Below, one piece after another: positions 10,796 through 24,986 of a DNA stretch of 64,000 nucleotides. The translations under genes and the position numbers were made by a program. The DNA comes from Trochalopteron elliotii (Eukaryota; Chordata; Aves; Passeriformes; Leiothrichidae): contig JANPWX010000173.1 of assembly GCA_024734555.1 (NCBI GenBank), positions 1,913,196 to 1,977,195 on the forward strand. The letters are read 5' to 3'. Every line of letters starts with the position of its first letter. The stretch's first letter is position 1. The notes below the pieces were generated by a model. The model saw nothing but the letters and a program-made list of their open reading frames with translations. It did not search any database and was not told the DNA's origin.

Positions 10796-13700
10796 CAGAA
10801 TTATAGCCCTCTTTAATTTGCACCCCCTCCCTACAGTCTCAGAAATCAGTGTGTAGGTTGTCTACAATATAATGGCCTGGACCTGACGAATCAGGAGCCC
10901 AGTGCTCAGGAATTTCTTCTGAAACCTCACACATCCCCCTGTGATCAATTTAGACCTGACCCAGATGGCAGTCAAGCTAACCCCTCAGCTGGTACGTGTG
11001 GTGAAGATGCTGGTTGCTGCAGTACCTGGGCAACCAACTCTTAACTGTTTCCACTTTTCCTTCTGGCTGCAGCTTCCTCCAGTGACTGAGCCCACGCACT
11101 GCTTTCTCCACTGCAGCTACCTGAGCCTGGGCCCTTGGCAGGGGGTGACTGCTGATAGATTAGATTTTGGTTCTTGTAGCCCTTGATGCTGGTCATGTTG
11201 CTTCCCTTTCAGGGAGGGTATTTTTAGTTTTATGTATGTAAATTTGAACATGCAGGCAGTGTGTCACAAATCATAATGTGCTAGTTTCCACTTACCACAA
11301 AGGCCTACACATGGGTAAGTCTGCAGAAGTGGCAATGTCTGATGGCTTCTTCTTCACTGCCTCAGATTGCACTTCCAAGATTTGGGATTGCCACCAGAAA
11401 ATGGTGGAAATTCTTTTCCATTAGCAGGAGTTGCAGGACTTTTAAAAACCTCCCTGAGGTGCCAGGGAATGTATTTGTAGGAGCTTCAGGACAGGCCCCA
11501 ATGCTTGCAAAGGCTGGCTTGAATAACTAGGGGTTAATAAATGCTCTCTTGATAAATCTGGCTGTGATGTTTACCCCAAGGGTTTCGGAGGGTGGCAAAG
11601 CTGGGGAAGGGAGGGACTTTTCACATTGGTACGCCTGTCTGAAAACTTTTTAATCCTTATTACAGTTACACTTTTCTGTGCTTGCCAGCCTGCAAGAAAG
11701 TTTGAAAGTCAGCCTGACCTCTTGCGTGTCTGATCTAGGTCCAACGAGGAATGAGATCAGGGAGCTGTGAGAAGCAAGCTTAATGGGGAGACTGCTGCAA
11801 ATGTAGCAAAACAAATAATAGCAGCTCAAGTTTTTTGTTGTAGAAAATACAGTGCTATGGTTTTTGGGTGCCAAGAGGCAGTTCTTTTAATAGCTACATT
11901 CTTTGTAATGCTGATGAGTGGCAATATAGAAAGATGAAAGTAGGAGAGCATTGTATTATGGTCTTACATATATTATGCCACAAAGAAAATGCAGTTGCTG
12001 GGTGGGGATTCTTCACCCTCCTCCTGCTGAGCTATTCATACAAGCTCTCCTCTGTGGATGGCAATCCCCATTCCATCTCTCATAAATCCCAAAGGGTTTG
12101 CCAACTGACTTTCAATTTTTTAAGTGGAAATCGCAAGACTGAATGGTGCATTGAAGTATTTCCTCCTACACCTAACTGCTCCTTCAGGAAGTGAGCAGAC
12201 ATTTTTTTCCAAAAGATGTATGCCATCTCCTGGGAACAGTAGAAACTGCAGCCCCCTCGTATGGATACTCCCTGTAAATTGTATTTGCCTCTTCTCGGAG
12301 GGCATTATAAAACCACCAGATAAGGTCTGTGCAGTTACGACTACCCTGCATGTCTAAATTTGTTGAGCTTTCCACAATTTACACCAGAAAAACTCAAATT
12401 ACATAGAAAATTTAATTGTTTACTTTGTGCACCAGAAGATTTGGATGTATGCCAAGTAGTGTGACAAGAAAGATTCGTCAGTACACGATACTAATCAGTT
12501 ACAAAGCAGTGGTGGAGCATAGAGATGTGATGTTTTAAGTCAGTGGTATGAGTCTGAAATTTAGCCCACGATATTGCTCTGGTGTGTCTTTCTTGTCCTA
12601 GAGGACACGTGCAAGAGACAGAAGAAAACCAGAGATTCCCTTCTTAAAACACCATACGATTCTCTAGCATACCAGAGAAGATATGTTTCTCTTAAGTCAT
12701 AAACTGCAACTTGCATGTGTCAAACAACAGACTCATCTCCTCATCACCCTTATGCTTTTTATTTGCTACTGACATACCACTAAGCTTTCCCTTGTCAAGG
12801 AGATGCACGAGGGAATAAAATCCACAGATGCAAATAAATGCATTTTTGGATATTGAATTAATAAATATATAACTGAATGAGCCCTTTGTCTTTGAAATGG
12901 TCTTTAAAACAAGTGAGTTATATCATGTGGACAGGTCCTTGAAATAACATGTGTAAGCATGGTTTCATATATAAAATGTTTTTCTGGGTTATGTCTATTA
13001 AATATACCTGCAAAATATCATAAGAATATATTCTGTTTCATAAAGGTAGATCAATATCTACTTTAAATAATTAGGAATTACATAATCTGTGCACATACAA
13101 TTTGCTTTTGTGTGGTAGGCAGTAGATTTAATTATCTTAATTTATCACTTTTTTTCATCAATTAATAATCAATTTTTTTTTATCACTTTCCATTTCTTCC
13201 ACAGACCTGAGGGTCTTTGAACAATAACTGAAATGGGACCTTTTTTTTTTTATTCTCCGAAAAATATCATAGTAGCAGAAACTGTATAGAATAGCATCAA
13301 AAAGTAAGTAAACAATGACTCAGGAACAAGAGATTACAATGTCAGGCATCCACATTGACTAGTGGCTGAGTTTCAGCAAAGGACATCTCTTAACTCTCTG
13401 AAGTCAAGTCAGGATTCTCAGTCCTCACCCCAAATTCCCAGTTTAATAGAATTTTTGCTTCATGGTTTGTTTTCATCTCCCCCTTCCTGAGATCTGCTAA
13501 GTGATTCTGGCTACCATTTGGGCTGTGCCCCCTGTGCATGGGGGGTGAGTGTGGAAGTGGGAGAAGGCACAGGGCGGTTCATTGCATACAAGGTGCAGGA
13601 GAGCCCTTGCTAGAAGGAAACAGGCTTTTACTTAGGGTGGATCACTGTCCACCTACACACAAGATTTATTAGACCATGTTCTTTCACTTATGTCCAGCTG

Positions 13701-16700
13701 ATTGATTAATAAAATGAATTCCAGATCTCCAAATGCATAAGTAAAATATATTTACGGAACAGGATTTTTGAGAGTCTCCACCCAGGGAAGTGGAGGCAGA
13801 ACATCACTAAATCATCTAGTGACAGTGATCTGTCAGTGATTTGTGTCCCTGGTAGTCAAGTTGCAACTACTCAATCCCCTCTGCCACCCCCAAACCACCA
13901 ACATAAACTCCTGCCACTTAACCCTTGGCTCAGTGAAATCCTTTTGGCACACTTGTGGGTACTCCATCAGCATGGCTTGGACTTTTAGGGAGAAAGAGGG
14001 TAAGAAGTCTTTGCATGAAATGCATCATCTTGAGAATTTTAATATAAAAATCCCTAATCAAATCAAAAATCTTCAAGCACTATAAAATCCTTCAGCTCCA
14101 CACTGACACCAAGATTTTTGAGTTTGAGCAGCCAGAGCTATGCCAAGTTTAGATGCCCAAAGAGGAGGTACCTGGCTTGCCCAGAAGCTGCAAATCTCCT
14201 CAATGCCCATGGTAACTGGGCATTTCTCACGGTTTTGAAAATCTGACCATTTCCTTTTAAGCAGCTTCAGCATGGGATGAGGAATCTGTAGGAATCAATG
14301 CTTCCAAGGTCTGGGCTTATACAAGGGAGTACCCTGCTGAGTGCCTGCTTCCTCAGGAAAAGTGCAGAGAAAATTAGTAGAAAGTTAGTACCATCTAAAT
14401 GGATTTCTGCAATGTGTTTGCTGTGTGCAGTAAGCATTTGCTTGTCTTTTGAGACCATTAATTTTATATACTTGGAATGATTAGAGCTGAGACAAACCAC
14501 TCTTTCATAAATCATCAGCAAGATTCAGGACACTGTTCCACAGGTTCTCGTTATAAGGTCTCCATTGTTTGGGATGTCTCAGAAGTAGACTTTTGGAGTG
14601 TGGCCAAAACCAGAGGGAGAGTGTATTTCTAAAGAGATATTATTCCTATGCATACTCTCTCTTTAACCTGGACTTTTCTTTCACTGTCTCTGAAATTACT
14701 TCCCTCAACAATGCCTATATTTAGGATTTTTAAATCTTTGAAATTCTGTGTTTATGTAGGTGGTTACTGCATCAAATTCAGTATAATGATTAAAGGAAGG
14801 TTACTTTATCCTATTTTAATTTAGTTTACTTTAACATTCAATATTGTAAACTCCATCTGACAAAGAAATAAAAACTCTTTCTAAAACTTACTAACTCCCA
14901 CAGTTAAAATTTCACTCATCTCTGCTCTGATGCAGGCTGTAGAATACTCTGGGTTCCCCAGAAAATCTCATGGAAGAAAATGAACATTTTAGGGTGCTTT
15001 CACTTTGGAAAACTTATTATGCAACTATCACCACTGATTTCATTAATTAGAGAGTATTAGTGGGCGATGGAATCCTGATGTAGCATGAATTAATTTTTGT
15101 TATTAAAAATTAAAAAAGGACAAAATAAACAGTAAACAAAAATCTCTAAATATGTAAAGAACTGATGGTATGAAGTAAAATGGCACCGTTTTTGTATTGT
15201 TAATGGATTTTCAGTCTATGCAGCGACCCTGGGCAGCCAACACACTGGAGCTAAGCTCTGCTTGGCACTGAAAATTCACCATCCCCATTGTCCTCACAGC
15301 ATACTGTATCTCTGATCAACTGAAAGATGAAAATATCAAATAACCTTTAAAAATATTTTAAATTTGAAGAATAAAATCATAGTGATAGCAGCTCTGGTCT
15401 GAGCTGCTGCCAATATGAAAAGGAAAATGAGGAGAAAGTCCCTTGACTTTATATTCCAGTGACTTGAGATAACAAAAATCATCTGAGTGTTTTAAGACTC
15501 AAGCAGTTTGTTGTTGGGGTTTTTTTTCTTATTGTTTTTCCTCTTCCTGTTTTATTCCCCAGGCAGTTGATTGCTGAGCTCAGGCTCCTCAGGCTGCTGT
15601 TGTAGAAACTGTCTGATGTCATTACAGAAATCTCTCTTCAGTGGACTGCAGCATTAGGCTCGCCCAACGTTACCCAATAAGGAACCTTCTGTGTCCCTCT
15701 CGTCAGTGGGAAATGGCAGGACCCAAGAGATGGAGGGGGGAAGGAAAGTTTGAAAGCTTGCAGGCCATTGAGATAGATACAGAGGACAGAAACAAAACAT
15801 GTTTTATCTATTGGCAAGGTCAGTGCCCTCAGCTGCAACAGAAGTTTGGGAAGTGTGGTAGAGGAAAAGTTTAATCTATCACAAGCACTAGCCAAGGTGT
15901 GTTTAAATTCTGTTTATGAAGCAGTTTAAGTGAATTTGGGCAATGAGACTTAGGAAATTGTAACCACGTTTGCCTAGTAGATTGCAGAAATAATAGCAGC
16001 CAAAAAAAAACCAATCCAACAAATCTCCCTATAAAGTGACCTAGAAAACACTCAATTCCCATGTCAAGTAAAATGCATATATTGACTGCTATGAACAGTG
16101 ATGTAGATGAATTTGAATTAAAACAACTATTTTCATATGCCTTTAACTTAAACCTAAAACGCCTGTGAAAGATACAGCAGTCAGGCTTGTCACAGAAATA
16201 TAAAATTAAAGGCACTGGCTCTTTGGCATGTCTTTGATTTCTTTCTGAACAGCTTGGTTCAGTCAGATAATTCTGTTCATAGTTATATCTATTTAGTCTT
16301 GGAGGAATGCCATCAAATTCAATGGTGTTACATGGATTTAAATTGCTTAAAGGAGAAGAAAGTATATTCATTACATCTCTAGACTTACTCTAGCAGTGCA
16401 TTTAGCCTAGAATGTGCAGCTAATGTGCTAGATTATTTAACTGTTACTGAGATGAGACAAGCACAGGGCATAGTTTCAGAGGCCATAATGTAGCAAATAT
16501 CATACTGTTTTGCTTTTCAGCATTTCCATATGATTTGTCTCTCTCTTCCCACATATGTGGGTGATTATCCTTGAGGCCACTGCGCATTGCACGCACACAA
16601 CATACGTAGTAAATGCTTAAGAAGTTTAGGGAGGGGGTGTTATTGTGTGCTCAATAATAAAAGTAGTGGCACTTCAGCCTGATGGTTTCGTAGTATTCCT

Positions 16701-19700
16701 TGCAAACTCCATTATCTTCTTCCTCATGCAAGCAGGCACACGTTGTGCTTACATGTACACACTCACTTTGAGTGTCAGCTGGTTAATGTTACCTATGGGT
16801 TCTTGACACCTACAGCTTATCTAAGTGCAAATAAATCAATGTGAATTTTGCAACTATAAGCCAAGAATGAATCCACAGGTTCTGAACAGTATGGCACCAG
16901 CCAGGTCACTGGTAATAATTTGTTTAAAGAGTGCCATGATGGGGAGATAGGAGAAGAGGCTTCCTCCACTGGAAGAAGAAGATGTCCATACAATGGCAGC
17001 TAACTTGTCATTAGAAAGATGTTCTTGTGTAGTAACACTGACCAGTATTTTCAAAAGATGCAGAATGAAGTAATCTGAAATTAATCTGATGAGTCAGATG
17101 CGACTGCTGAAGCACATCTAATCATAACAGCTATAAGATTGCTGGTTTACAGTCACTGCACCTATGTGCAAGTGTAGGTGTAGTGAAACTAGAAGAGGTC
17201 TGCAATTATCATGACAATGCTAAGTTTTCATTGCTTTCCTGGTGAAGGAAATTGTCAAAAAATAGAAAAGCCCTTTAGGGAAAGGGGAAAACTGTGAGTT
17301 TCAATAAGATAGTATGTTATGGGCATTCTGTAAGGTAAGTTGTTGGCATGAAAGATGATGTGTATGAAAATTGGAAACCCTGGTGTTTACTTGTATGTAT
17401 GAAAAGAAATAGGTCAGTGACTTTGTTTCCATGGTGACCATTATTGAAATAAAACAAACTGACACCAATGCTGATTTATTTCCCTATTCTGCACCCTTTT
17501 AAACAATTGCCTAAATCTAAGGTTGCTACTCAATGAACAGGATATCAGAATGAACTTCCACAATGTGATCTTCTCAGGGTTATTAATGAAAGAAAGACCT
17601 AAAGAAAAGGTCTCCTTCGGAACAATTCCATCTTCTTGAGCAGGTGCCAATTCCCACTATCCTGCAGTAACATAGCTGCCAGGCAGTAGAGTAGATGATC
17701 TTTGGCAATTATTAGACAGAACTAGTTTCAACAAGGTAAAAAGAAACAAGATTCATCTTCATCAGATCCACAGCATTTCCCAAAAGGAGAGTTTGATGAC
17801 TATGAATCATTCCTGGGTTTGCTGGTGGCCCACACTCTTGCTTTGAGTCAGAGAGATGCTGTAGTTATTGGGGTCTGTGACTTCAGGGAGACTTAGGCAT
17901 CTAAACCTCATTTATGTGCTCCTGAATGCAGGTACATTTTAGTAGCTTTAATAATCTTGGTCTTATGCCTTTCCTTGCTTGTGGTCTTGCTTGTGATGCT
18001 TATTTCCAAATAGAAAAAGTGATAATTATAAGAGTTTTCTGTTTCACAGAGGCTCTGGGAGCTTAAATTCATTGAAGATTTTGAGATGAGCCAGTAACAG
18101 GTTTACAGAGACATGCTGGAAAGATAAATCTTCCCAGTTCTTGACACAGTCTACTAGACCAATGATATCAACTTTGTTATCTTACCACAGCACTTTAAAA
18201 CCATTAGAGGCATCATGTTTATTTGGCAATGTTTGTTGTATAAGAATTGCCACAGATACAGAAATTAAGAAAAAGAGCGTGGTGTAGTAATACTTGTGAA
18301 AACAGCATTAATATTTGGTAGCAGTTGAATGAACACAGTTGATTTCCCAATATCATTGTTTTGATCTGTTATAATCATAGCCAATAAATTTATTTAGGCA
18401 AGGTAATTGGTGAGGAATATCCCAAGTCAGGGTTTTATTGTTTTTATCCTGCATATGATATTGCAGCAGCCCTGCTTTTTTCATTAGTACTTGAAGGAAA
18501 ACAAAAGATGAAGGAATGCATGAACACTTTTTAAACCTCAACCTGTGAAAGCAAAGGAAGTACAAGGAGATGTGTTTATCAGAAAATGTATGCCTATCTA
18601 CAAGTATGTAAGTCTCTAAGGAAACAGAAGCATAAGGAACTGAAACCACAGCTATTAAACAAAGGGAATGTCTCTCTCCCTGTTTTGTATGATGAAGTCT
18701 GTTACTTCAGTGGAAGCAAGATTAGACTCTAGCTACTTTCTTCTGAAGCAAAGGAAATAGTCTCCTCCTCAATTTGAGCCCTGAGCCTCAAAACTGTTTT
18801 ACTGATATTTTTGGTTAGGATGAGATTTTTTTTATTTAAACTTCCTTTCTTAACATCCTTTCAGTGAGTTTCAAGAGGAGGTTTGGATGTCATTAAAGCA
18901 AAAAGCAGTGACAGATGTGGTTGCTACTCAGAACTGTACCAACAGTAGTCCAGTGCAATCTAATTTTTATTATTGGTTGTGATTTCCTATACTATGGTTT
19001 TGACAGTCAAAAATCAATGGTAGGGACTTGTGGCTACTCATTTTCATGTACAGCAAGATGTAAGGTGGACAACCATCAATTATCACATATTAACTTTTAA
19101 ACAGAAGAAAAGATGAGTTCTTTGTATACTAAACTGCATCATTCAAGTTACTGAATTATTCTTCAAATTATTCTGTGAGTAAGATGATAAAAAATCAGGA
19201 TTACAGGAAGAGTCCATATTTATCTTAATTCAGTAAAAAGGCCAGTAACTCAATGTCCTGAATGCTTCATGCAATGCAATGATGGTTATGTTTTTATTCT
19301 ACAAGGCCTCTTCTCACAGTAATTTTTTTTTAAGATTTAACTAATCCATTTTAATTATTTGGGGTAAGTGTAGATTCCTGTAAATTACGATGACTTCTTT
19401 GACAACCTCTTTTGCTGCTAATGCTAAGCTAACTCTAATTCTTAAGTCTTCTTATCTCCTAGAAGCATATTTTTTCAGGAGATGTCACCGCTCTGATCAG
19501 GGAAAAGATACCTTACTTGATGTTCACCTTTCCAATGGTTGCTGCTCTTTCACCATACTTAGGCTCAGTTTTCCTCTCTACGTGTGCATCTTTGTCCAAA
19601 GCTTGTGCAGAGTCCTCTGCTTTTGTTTCTACGTGGCTTTAAAAAATTCTGGCTTTGACATAGCCATAAATAGAAAGGAGTTAAGAAAGATCAGTCTTCG

Positions 19701-21712
19701 CTTCAAATTCAGCCCACTCAAGTCAAAGGTCTAAAAGTGAACGGCTAATTCTGATCCATCACATAGTTTTCACTAAATCCTGTTTTTTGGGCAAGCAAGG
19801 GCATTCCTTTGAATTCCCAATGTCTATTACAGGAATATGAAACTGTAAATGGGTATATTCAAGACAAAATGTCAGAGCAGTGAAGCAGATGTCTTTTTAT
19901 CAGGGATAGCTTTAGAAAGATTAAATCAAATTTACCACAATACCAAAACATGGATGACTCATCGGTGGTCATATGCAACTCTGAACATGCAATGAAGTAC
20001 TAAATTTTTTTGTATAATATCCTTAAGTTCCCACAGTTCTTTTTTTTTTTTTAATTGGCCTTTCCAGGCCAAGAAAAGTAATAAACAAACCAAATGTCAG
20101 AAAATTATAATTTTTCATCTTTTTTTCTTTCATTTCTTATTAAATTCTCTTATCAAGAAGGAAAAGGTCTTGTGAGCTGAGGAATGTTTCACTTGATTCA
20201 AAAATAGATCACTAATATGATTTAGATTGTGGAGAAACACAAACAACTCAACCAAAGTCTTTGAACCATGAAATTGCAATGGGAAAATTGTTACCAAGAT
20301 TTGGTTAATAGTTTTCTGATATGTTTATCTGATTTTTATGTTACATATTATCTTCCAGTGAGTAAAAAAGATCTAGGGATAACTCTACCTTGTTGTCAGA
20401 ACACTTCATCTATTAAAGAGTGTGACTCAACGTCTCTCTAATTATACTCCACTTTCTGTTCTCTCATCACAGACCAAATTTCTGTAAATAGTACAGGCAT
20501 ATACTTTTCCATTGTCAAAATTACCTAGAGGGGAATTAGGTTAAAGAATTCCAGACAGATCCTAAAATTATAGAAAGGGACGTTTTTTATAAGGCATTTT
20601 TCCTTTGAAAAATACATTTGAGCTGCACAAAATGTAGGGAATGCATAGGTTATCCGAGCTAGGAAATTTGCCCAAAATACAGTGTGTTTTGTGTTCTGGG
20701 CTTTAAAACTATAGATGCATTAGGTTCTAGGTAAATGAGATAAGATGCTTTATCTCTGGAAATTTTTGGCTACTATAGGGCTCCTCCTTACCCAGCAGAA
20801 AAAGAGGCATTTCTTTCATAAACTTGCCCTCAAATAAACTTTGGGTTGTACCATGCCATCACAGCTATTCTATTTACATAAGAATGGAAGACATACATAG
20901 TGGGTGAGAATGTATTTAGCACTATTAAGAATGTATGAAAGGATACAGATTCCATGGTTTTGTTCATACGTGGTCCAAGCAAAAAAATAACTTTCCTGCT
21001 GTGCAACTTTTGGAAGAAGATGTAGTATGGCTTTTTGTGCTCCCCTGAGCACTAGTTGAGTCAAACCAGCACAAAGTAGAGCCATATCTCTCCTCCAAAA
21101 AAAAGTGTTTGAGTAGCCAAGAGGATGCCTAAACAGCTGTAATATTTATAAGCTTCTGGGCCCAGGTACACATCTTAACAAGGTATGGAGCCCATACTGG
21201 GATGAGACATATGCATGCCTCAGACTCTTCTGTCTTTGTTTTTGGTGCAAAATTCATATTTATGGGCCAGAGGGAGCCCTGGGAATGTGGTGTGTAGCAT
21301 CTCTAGGGTTTTTTCTGGCAGTGCATCCCTGTTGCTCCAGCTAAGAGCAGCCCTGCGCTTATGTCTGCTTTCTCTTAGGTTGCTCTGAGAAAGCAAACTG
21401 CAATTCCTTATGCTTTTGTTTCAAATGCCATTAAGAAGTATGTGAGGTGAATTGCAAGCAGTTTAAGAGCTCCTGTTCTGTAAAAGATTTTTGATTGAAG
21501 GTAGCTCTTTATTTAAGAAAAAAGCCCAAGTAAACAGCAAACCAAAGGACATGTGTTCCAGTGCATGTAAACACACAGTAGGCAAATACTTACTAGAAGC
21601 ACAGCACAAATTATGACTGCTGAGGTTAATTAATTGATAAAATCACTTGTATAGGGAGGGATAAAGTCTGAGCTAGGTCCTCCTTGAAAACACACGCCAG
21701 CTCAGAAAGAGT
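10796..21712. other. Long unique AT-rich stretch, no gene seen
   Basis: Nearly 11 kb without a recognisable repeat, exon or RNA gene. The longest frame is 166 codons on minus at 15871-16371. Its conceptual protein has a hydrophobic stretch (FWLLLFLQ) near residue 125 but no family signature, and its A/T-rich codons match the background. Poly-T and poly-A runs occur at about 13168, 13239, 15518 and 20040. Long repeat-free stretches like this can hold conserved regulatory DNA, but I cannot identify any by eye. Confidence 0.55.
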
Positions 21713-21760
21713 AAAAGGATGAGTACCTCATCCTTTTCATCAGAAAGGATGAGGTACTTT
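21713..21760. repeat. Compound inverted repeat / hairpin
   Basis: One core word appears three times in alternating orientation: AAAAGGATGAG at 21713-21723, its exact complement CTCATCCTTTT at 21727-21737, and AAAGGATGAG at 21744-21753. The second and third copies extend into a perfect 15-bp stem (21722-21736 with 21744-21758) with a 7-nt loop. Two mutually exclusive hairpins can therefore form. It is too short for a typical miRNA precursor; slippage or template switching is the likely origin. Confidence 0.85.
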
Positions 21761-22094
21761 GTCCTCTGTTATGCAGCATATGTTACCATAACCTAATAAT
21801 TGATGAGTGGATCCCAGAAGGAACTATGAATTGCTCCTTCCCACTTTGCAGTGGAACAGCACTACATAATCTATATAATTTTAGGTATGCAGACATACTA
21901 AAGAATGTAAGTAATGATATCTAATATTTTAGACAGCATATAAATATGTAAGAGATATTCAGTAGCACCAAGTGGCTTGGATTATTTGCAAATTATTGGT
22001 TGCTCATATTGCAACTTTATATTCTGCTAATCCTACAGTGGCTAATGGGAATCAGCTAGATGTATGCTAAAATGGAAAGAGAGAATGGAAAATG

Positions 22095-22793
22095 CATTGA
22101 AAGCAGCCCTGAGGAGTAGGACTTTGGGGTGTTGGCTGATAAGAAGCTCAGCACAACCTGGCAATGTGCACTCACAGCCCAGAAAGCCAAACCTGTTGTA
22201 AGTTGCATAAAAAGCAGAGTGGCCAGCGGGGTGAAGGAAGGGATTTTTCCCCTCTGGTCTGCTCTGGGAGACAGACACCACCTGGAACCCAGCTCTGGGA
22301 GCCCCAAACTAAGCACACTGACCTGTTTCAGTGAGTCCAGAAGAGGTTGTGAAGATGACCAAAGGGCTGGAGCATGTTTCCTATGAAGACAGACTGAGAG
22401 AGCTGTGGTTGTTCAGCCTGAGAAGAGAAGGCTCTGGGGAGACCATACAGCACCTTCCAGTACTTAAAGGGGACCTTCAAGAAGGTTGAGGATTTTTTTT
22501 ACAAGGTCATGGAGCAATAGGACAAGGAATAGTGATGTTAAACTGAAAGAGAGTAGATTTAGACTATGTATTAGGGAGAAATTCTATGCTCCGAGGGTGA
22601 CAAGACACAGCAATAGATTGCCCAGACATGTAGATACCCACTGGAAGTGTTCAAGGCCAGGTTGGCTGAGGGCCTGGGGAACTTGGTCTAGTAGAAGGTG
22701 TTCCTTCTCATGGCAGGAAGGTTGGAACTAGATGATTTTTAAGGTCCCTTCCAATCCAGGGCATTCTATGATTTGATGATTCTATGATTCTAC
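22095..22793 (+). repeat. CR1 LINE copy with 3' tail, plus strand
   Basis: A 5'-truncated CR1 retrotransposon in plus orientation. It begins near the GGGTGTTGGCTGATAAGAAG block (ORF2 C-terminal region), passes through the segment giving YEDRLRELWLFSLRRE-like residues around 22380-22430, and ends with AAGGTCCCTTCCAATCC and a run of ATTCTATGA-like units (about 22766-22793), the diagnostic avian CR1 3' tail. Several frameshifts and stops break the ORF2 remnant. The arrangement (5' truncation, intact 3' end, short tandem tail in place of poly-A) is standard for CR1 and supports a bird genome. Subfamily not assigned. Confidence 0.92.
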
Positions 22794-24489
22794 AAATCTG
22801 TGATAACATTGGTTGTTCTGACATGACAGGAGAGAGCTTTCCATGGTTTTCAGTTCTGCCTATTTCCCTCTTTCATTCCTAGGTCATCTGTGTGATGCCC
22901 TGATGCTGTGAGCAGTCAGGATGACTAGCTAAGAACACAAACTGGAATTAACATACAAGCAAAGAGTAAAAGGGGCTCTTCAGGCAGCAGTTGCCATCAC
23001 TGGCTAGGTGAGGAGAGCTTCCCCTCTTGGTGAGTATATCTAGCAGTCAGTCCCATAGGTGATGTCAACCAGAGTTACAAAGACTGTGTTAGATCACTTG
23101 GAAATTTCCTACCAGTCATAGTATGGATTGTTCAGATTGCCAGTCAGCAACTTTAATGTAGCTTGTCCCCAAAATATTTATACGGACTCCTAATATTAAA
23201 TAAACCTAACAATACCTAAAGCTGATATAAAACTGCTTGTGGGGACACATTTTTTTCTGCTTTAAGATACTAGGTAGAGAAAACTTGTTTCTTTTAGCAA
23301 AAAAGAAGCCTTCAAGAATTTAGTAGTATTTTAATGACATGCAATGCTTTTGAACAAACAGTTATGCACCTGAGTAATCCTAGTCTGGTCTCAATAAGGC
23401 TGAGGTAGGACAAAGTTTTGTTTGTTTCTCTTCCATGAATCTATCTAGAACATCAGCCCACAGGGACATAATTCAACCATCTGGTTTCAAGTGCTTCTTT
23501 ACAGCATGGTGACTTCTTTGTACATAGTTTTATTCCTTCTGTATGCCAGGTGCCATCTCTTATTTGCCCCTGAGGGTAATGAGCTGATTGCAACATGGAT
23601 GACTCACATGGAGTGAACTCACATGCAAGTCGAAGAACTCTGAGCAAAGAAGATAGCCTTGAAATGAGAAACCTGAAAATAAGTCTGGATGTGTATATAC
23701 AACAGATGTGTATGTCTGCTGCCTTATGGGATAGCTGGAAAGGAGATGGGGATTCTTTAAATACACTTGTGGCAATAGGACATGAGGCCTAAGGCAAAGT
23801 ACTAAATGATTTAGCTCAGACACCATTTTGTCAGGGAGAGCCAAACAACTGCATTGTAGGCCATCTGAGTTGGAACCCCGGGCCCTAGATCTTTCCAAGA
23901 CAGCTGGTGTCTCAGAGAGGCAACAGCACTCTCTCCCCAAGACATCCAAGTCCTTGTGGAACACCTTTAGCCTTCTCCTTTCTGCTCTCCCTCTGTCCTT
24001 GTTAGCCAGGAGCAATGATGAGGCCTAAACCAAGCTTGGGCTGCACATTTTGCTGCTAACTGTGGGTCTTCAAATGAGATTGGAAGAGGGTCCTTTTGCA
24101 TGGGAGCAGCTGAACAGTGAGTGCCCAGTATGACCCTGGTGCAATATTTGGAGTTGTGAGTAATTTCTGTTCCAAAACCCTGAGGTACCTGTCAGCAGCA
24201 CCTAATACTGTAAGGGTGATAGGGAGGAGGAAATGTGTCACTTCTTCCTACTGCAACACTTAGCTTTGAGTTTTATTGCCAGGCTTCACTGATAAAAATG
24301 AGCCAAGAATAAATAGAAAAATCTTACAAAAAATTAAAAGCTCTCTTTAAAAACTTTTCCTACTTTCCTTTTACTTTTCTGTTTGTTTTTCCAAACAGAC
24401 AAGGTGTCCCATTTTTACGGTATTTTTACTGGAGATCTAAATAGGCTTTTTCAAATCCCAGTTTATTTATTCTCAGCATATCCTTCTGA
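22794..24489. other. Unique sequence
   Basis: No repeat or gene recognised. A 151-codon minus frame (23560-24015) overlaps two plus frames of 65-66 codons. Its conceptual product is rich in Cys, Leu and Ser without a motif pattern. Random openness in a GC-richer patch is the simplest reading. Confidence 0.5.
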
Positions 24490-24645
24490 AGTAAATAAGC
24501 ATTGTTTTACAAATAATAAAACTGAAGCACATAAAGGTTTAGTGATCTATTGAGGCAGAGAAGTGCCTGTCAGACCCATGAAGAGTAACTTCCCTGATTT
24601 CAGGTACTCTGTCCTAATCAGAACAGCACTCCTTCTCTCTGCATC
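24490..24645 (+). repeat. MIR/L2-like fossil repeat
   Basis: The order ACAAATAATAAAACTGAAGCACATAAAGGTTTAGTGA, then GGCAGAGAAGTGCCTGTCAGACCC, then TGATTTCAGGTACTCTGTCCTAATCAGAACAGC follows the familiar MIR/L2 3' phrase order. That order is an ACTGAGGCACAGAG-like block with TAAGTGA, a GGCAGAG block, then a block ending in tccta-accac. Divergence is high, as expected for an element active in the amniote ancestor. Assignment is by memory of the consensus. Confidence 0.55.
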
Positions 24646-24963
24646 AAACAAAAAGCAGAAGACAGGTTTGTTTTAGCTGAAAATGTGCTTCTATCTACAG
24701 AGAACAGATATCATTTTTCACCATGTTTGAATGATCAAACTATATATTACACACATGCAGTCTCTTCTTTTTCTTCTGGCAGTTTTCACAAGAGAGCCCA
24801 AAACAAATATATTAAATATAGAAAGCTTTAAAGCAACATAGTCCTGTTTCTTGTGGGAATATTCTATAATGATCACATATACTGGCAGAATCCTTTGTAT
24901 ATCTTAAAAACCAGCAATGAAAAATCCTTATTCTTTAGAGTTTTTCAGGTTTATTTTTATTGG

Positions 24964-24986
24964 AAAAAAAAAAAAGGGGGGGGGGG
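24964..24986. repeat. A12-G11 homopurine run
   Basis: Twelve A followed directly by eleven G on the plus strand. This homopurine/homopyrimidine block could adopt non-B structure and is a likely site of sequencing or assembly length error. Confidence 0.95.

Noticed and set aside
10674..10856. Tyr/Ile-rich 60-codon frame
   Set aside because: Created by the ATTAT microsatellite.
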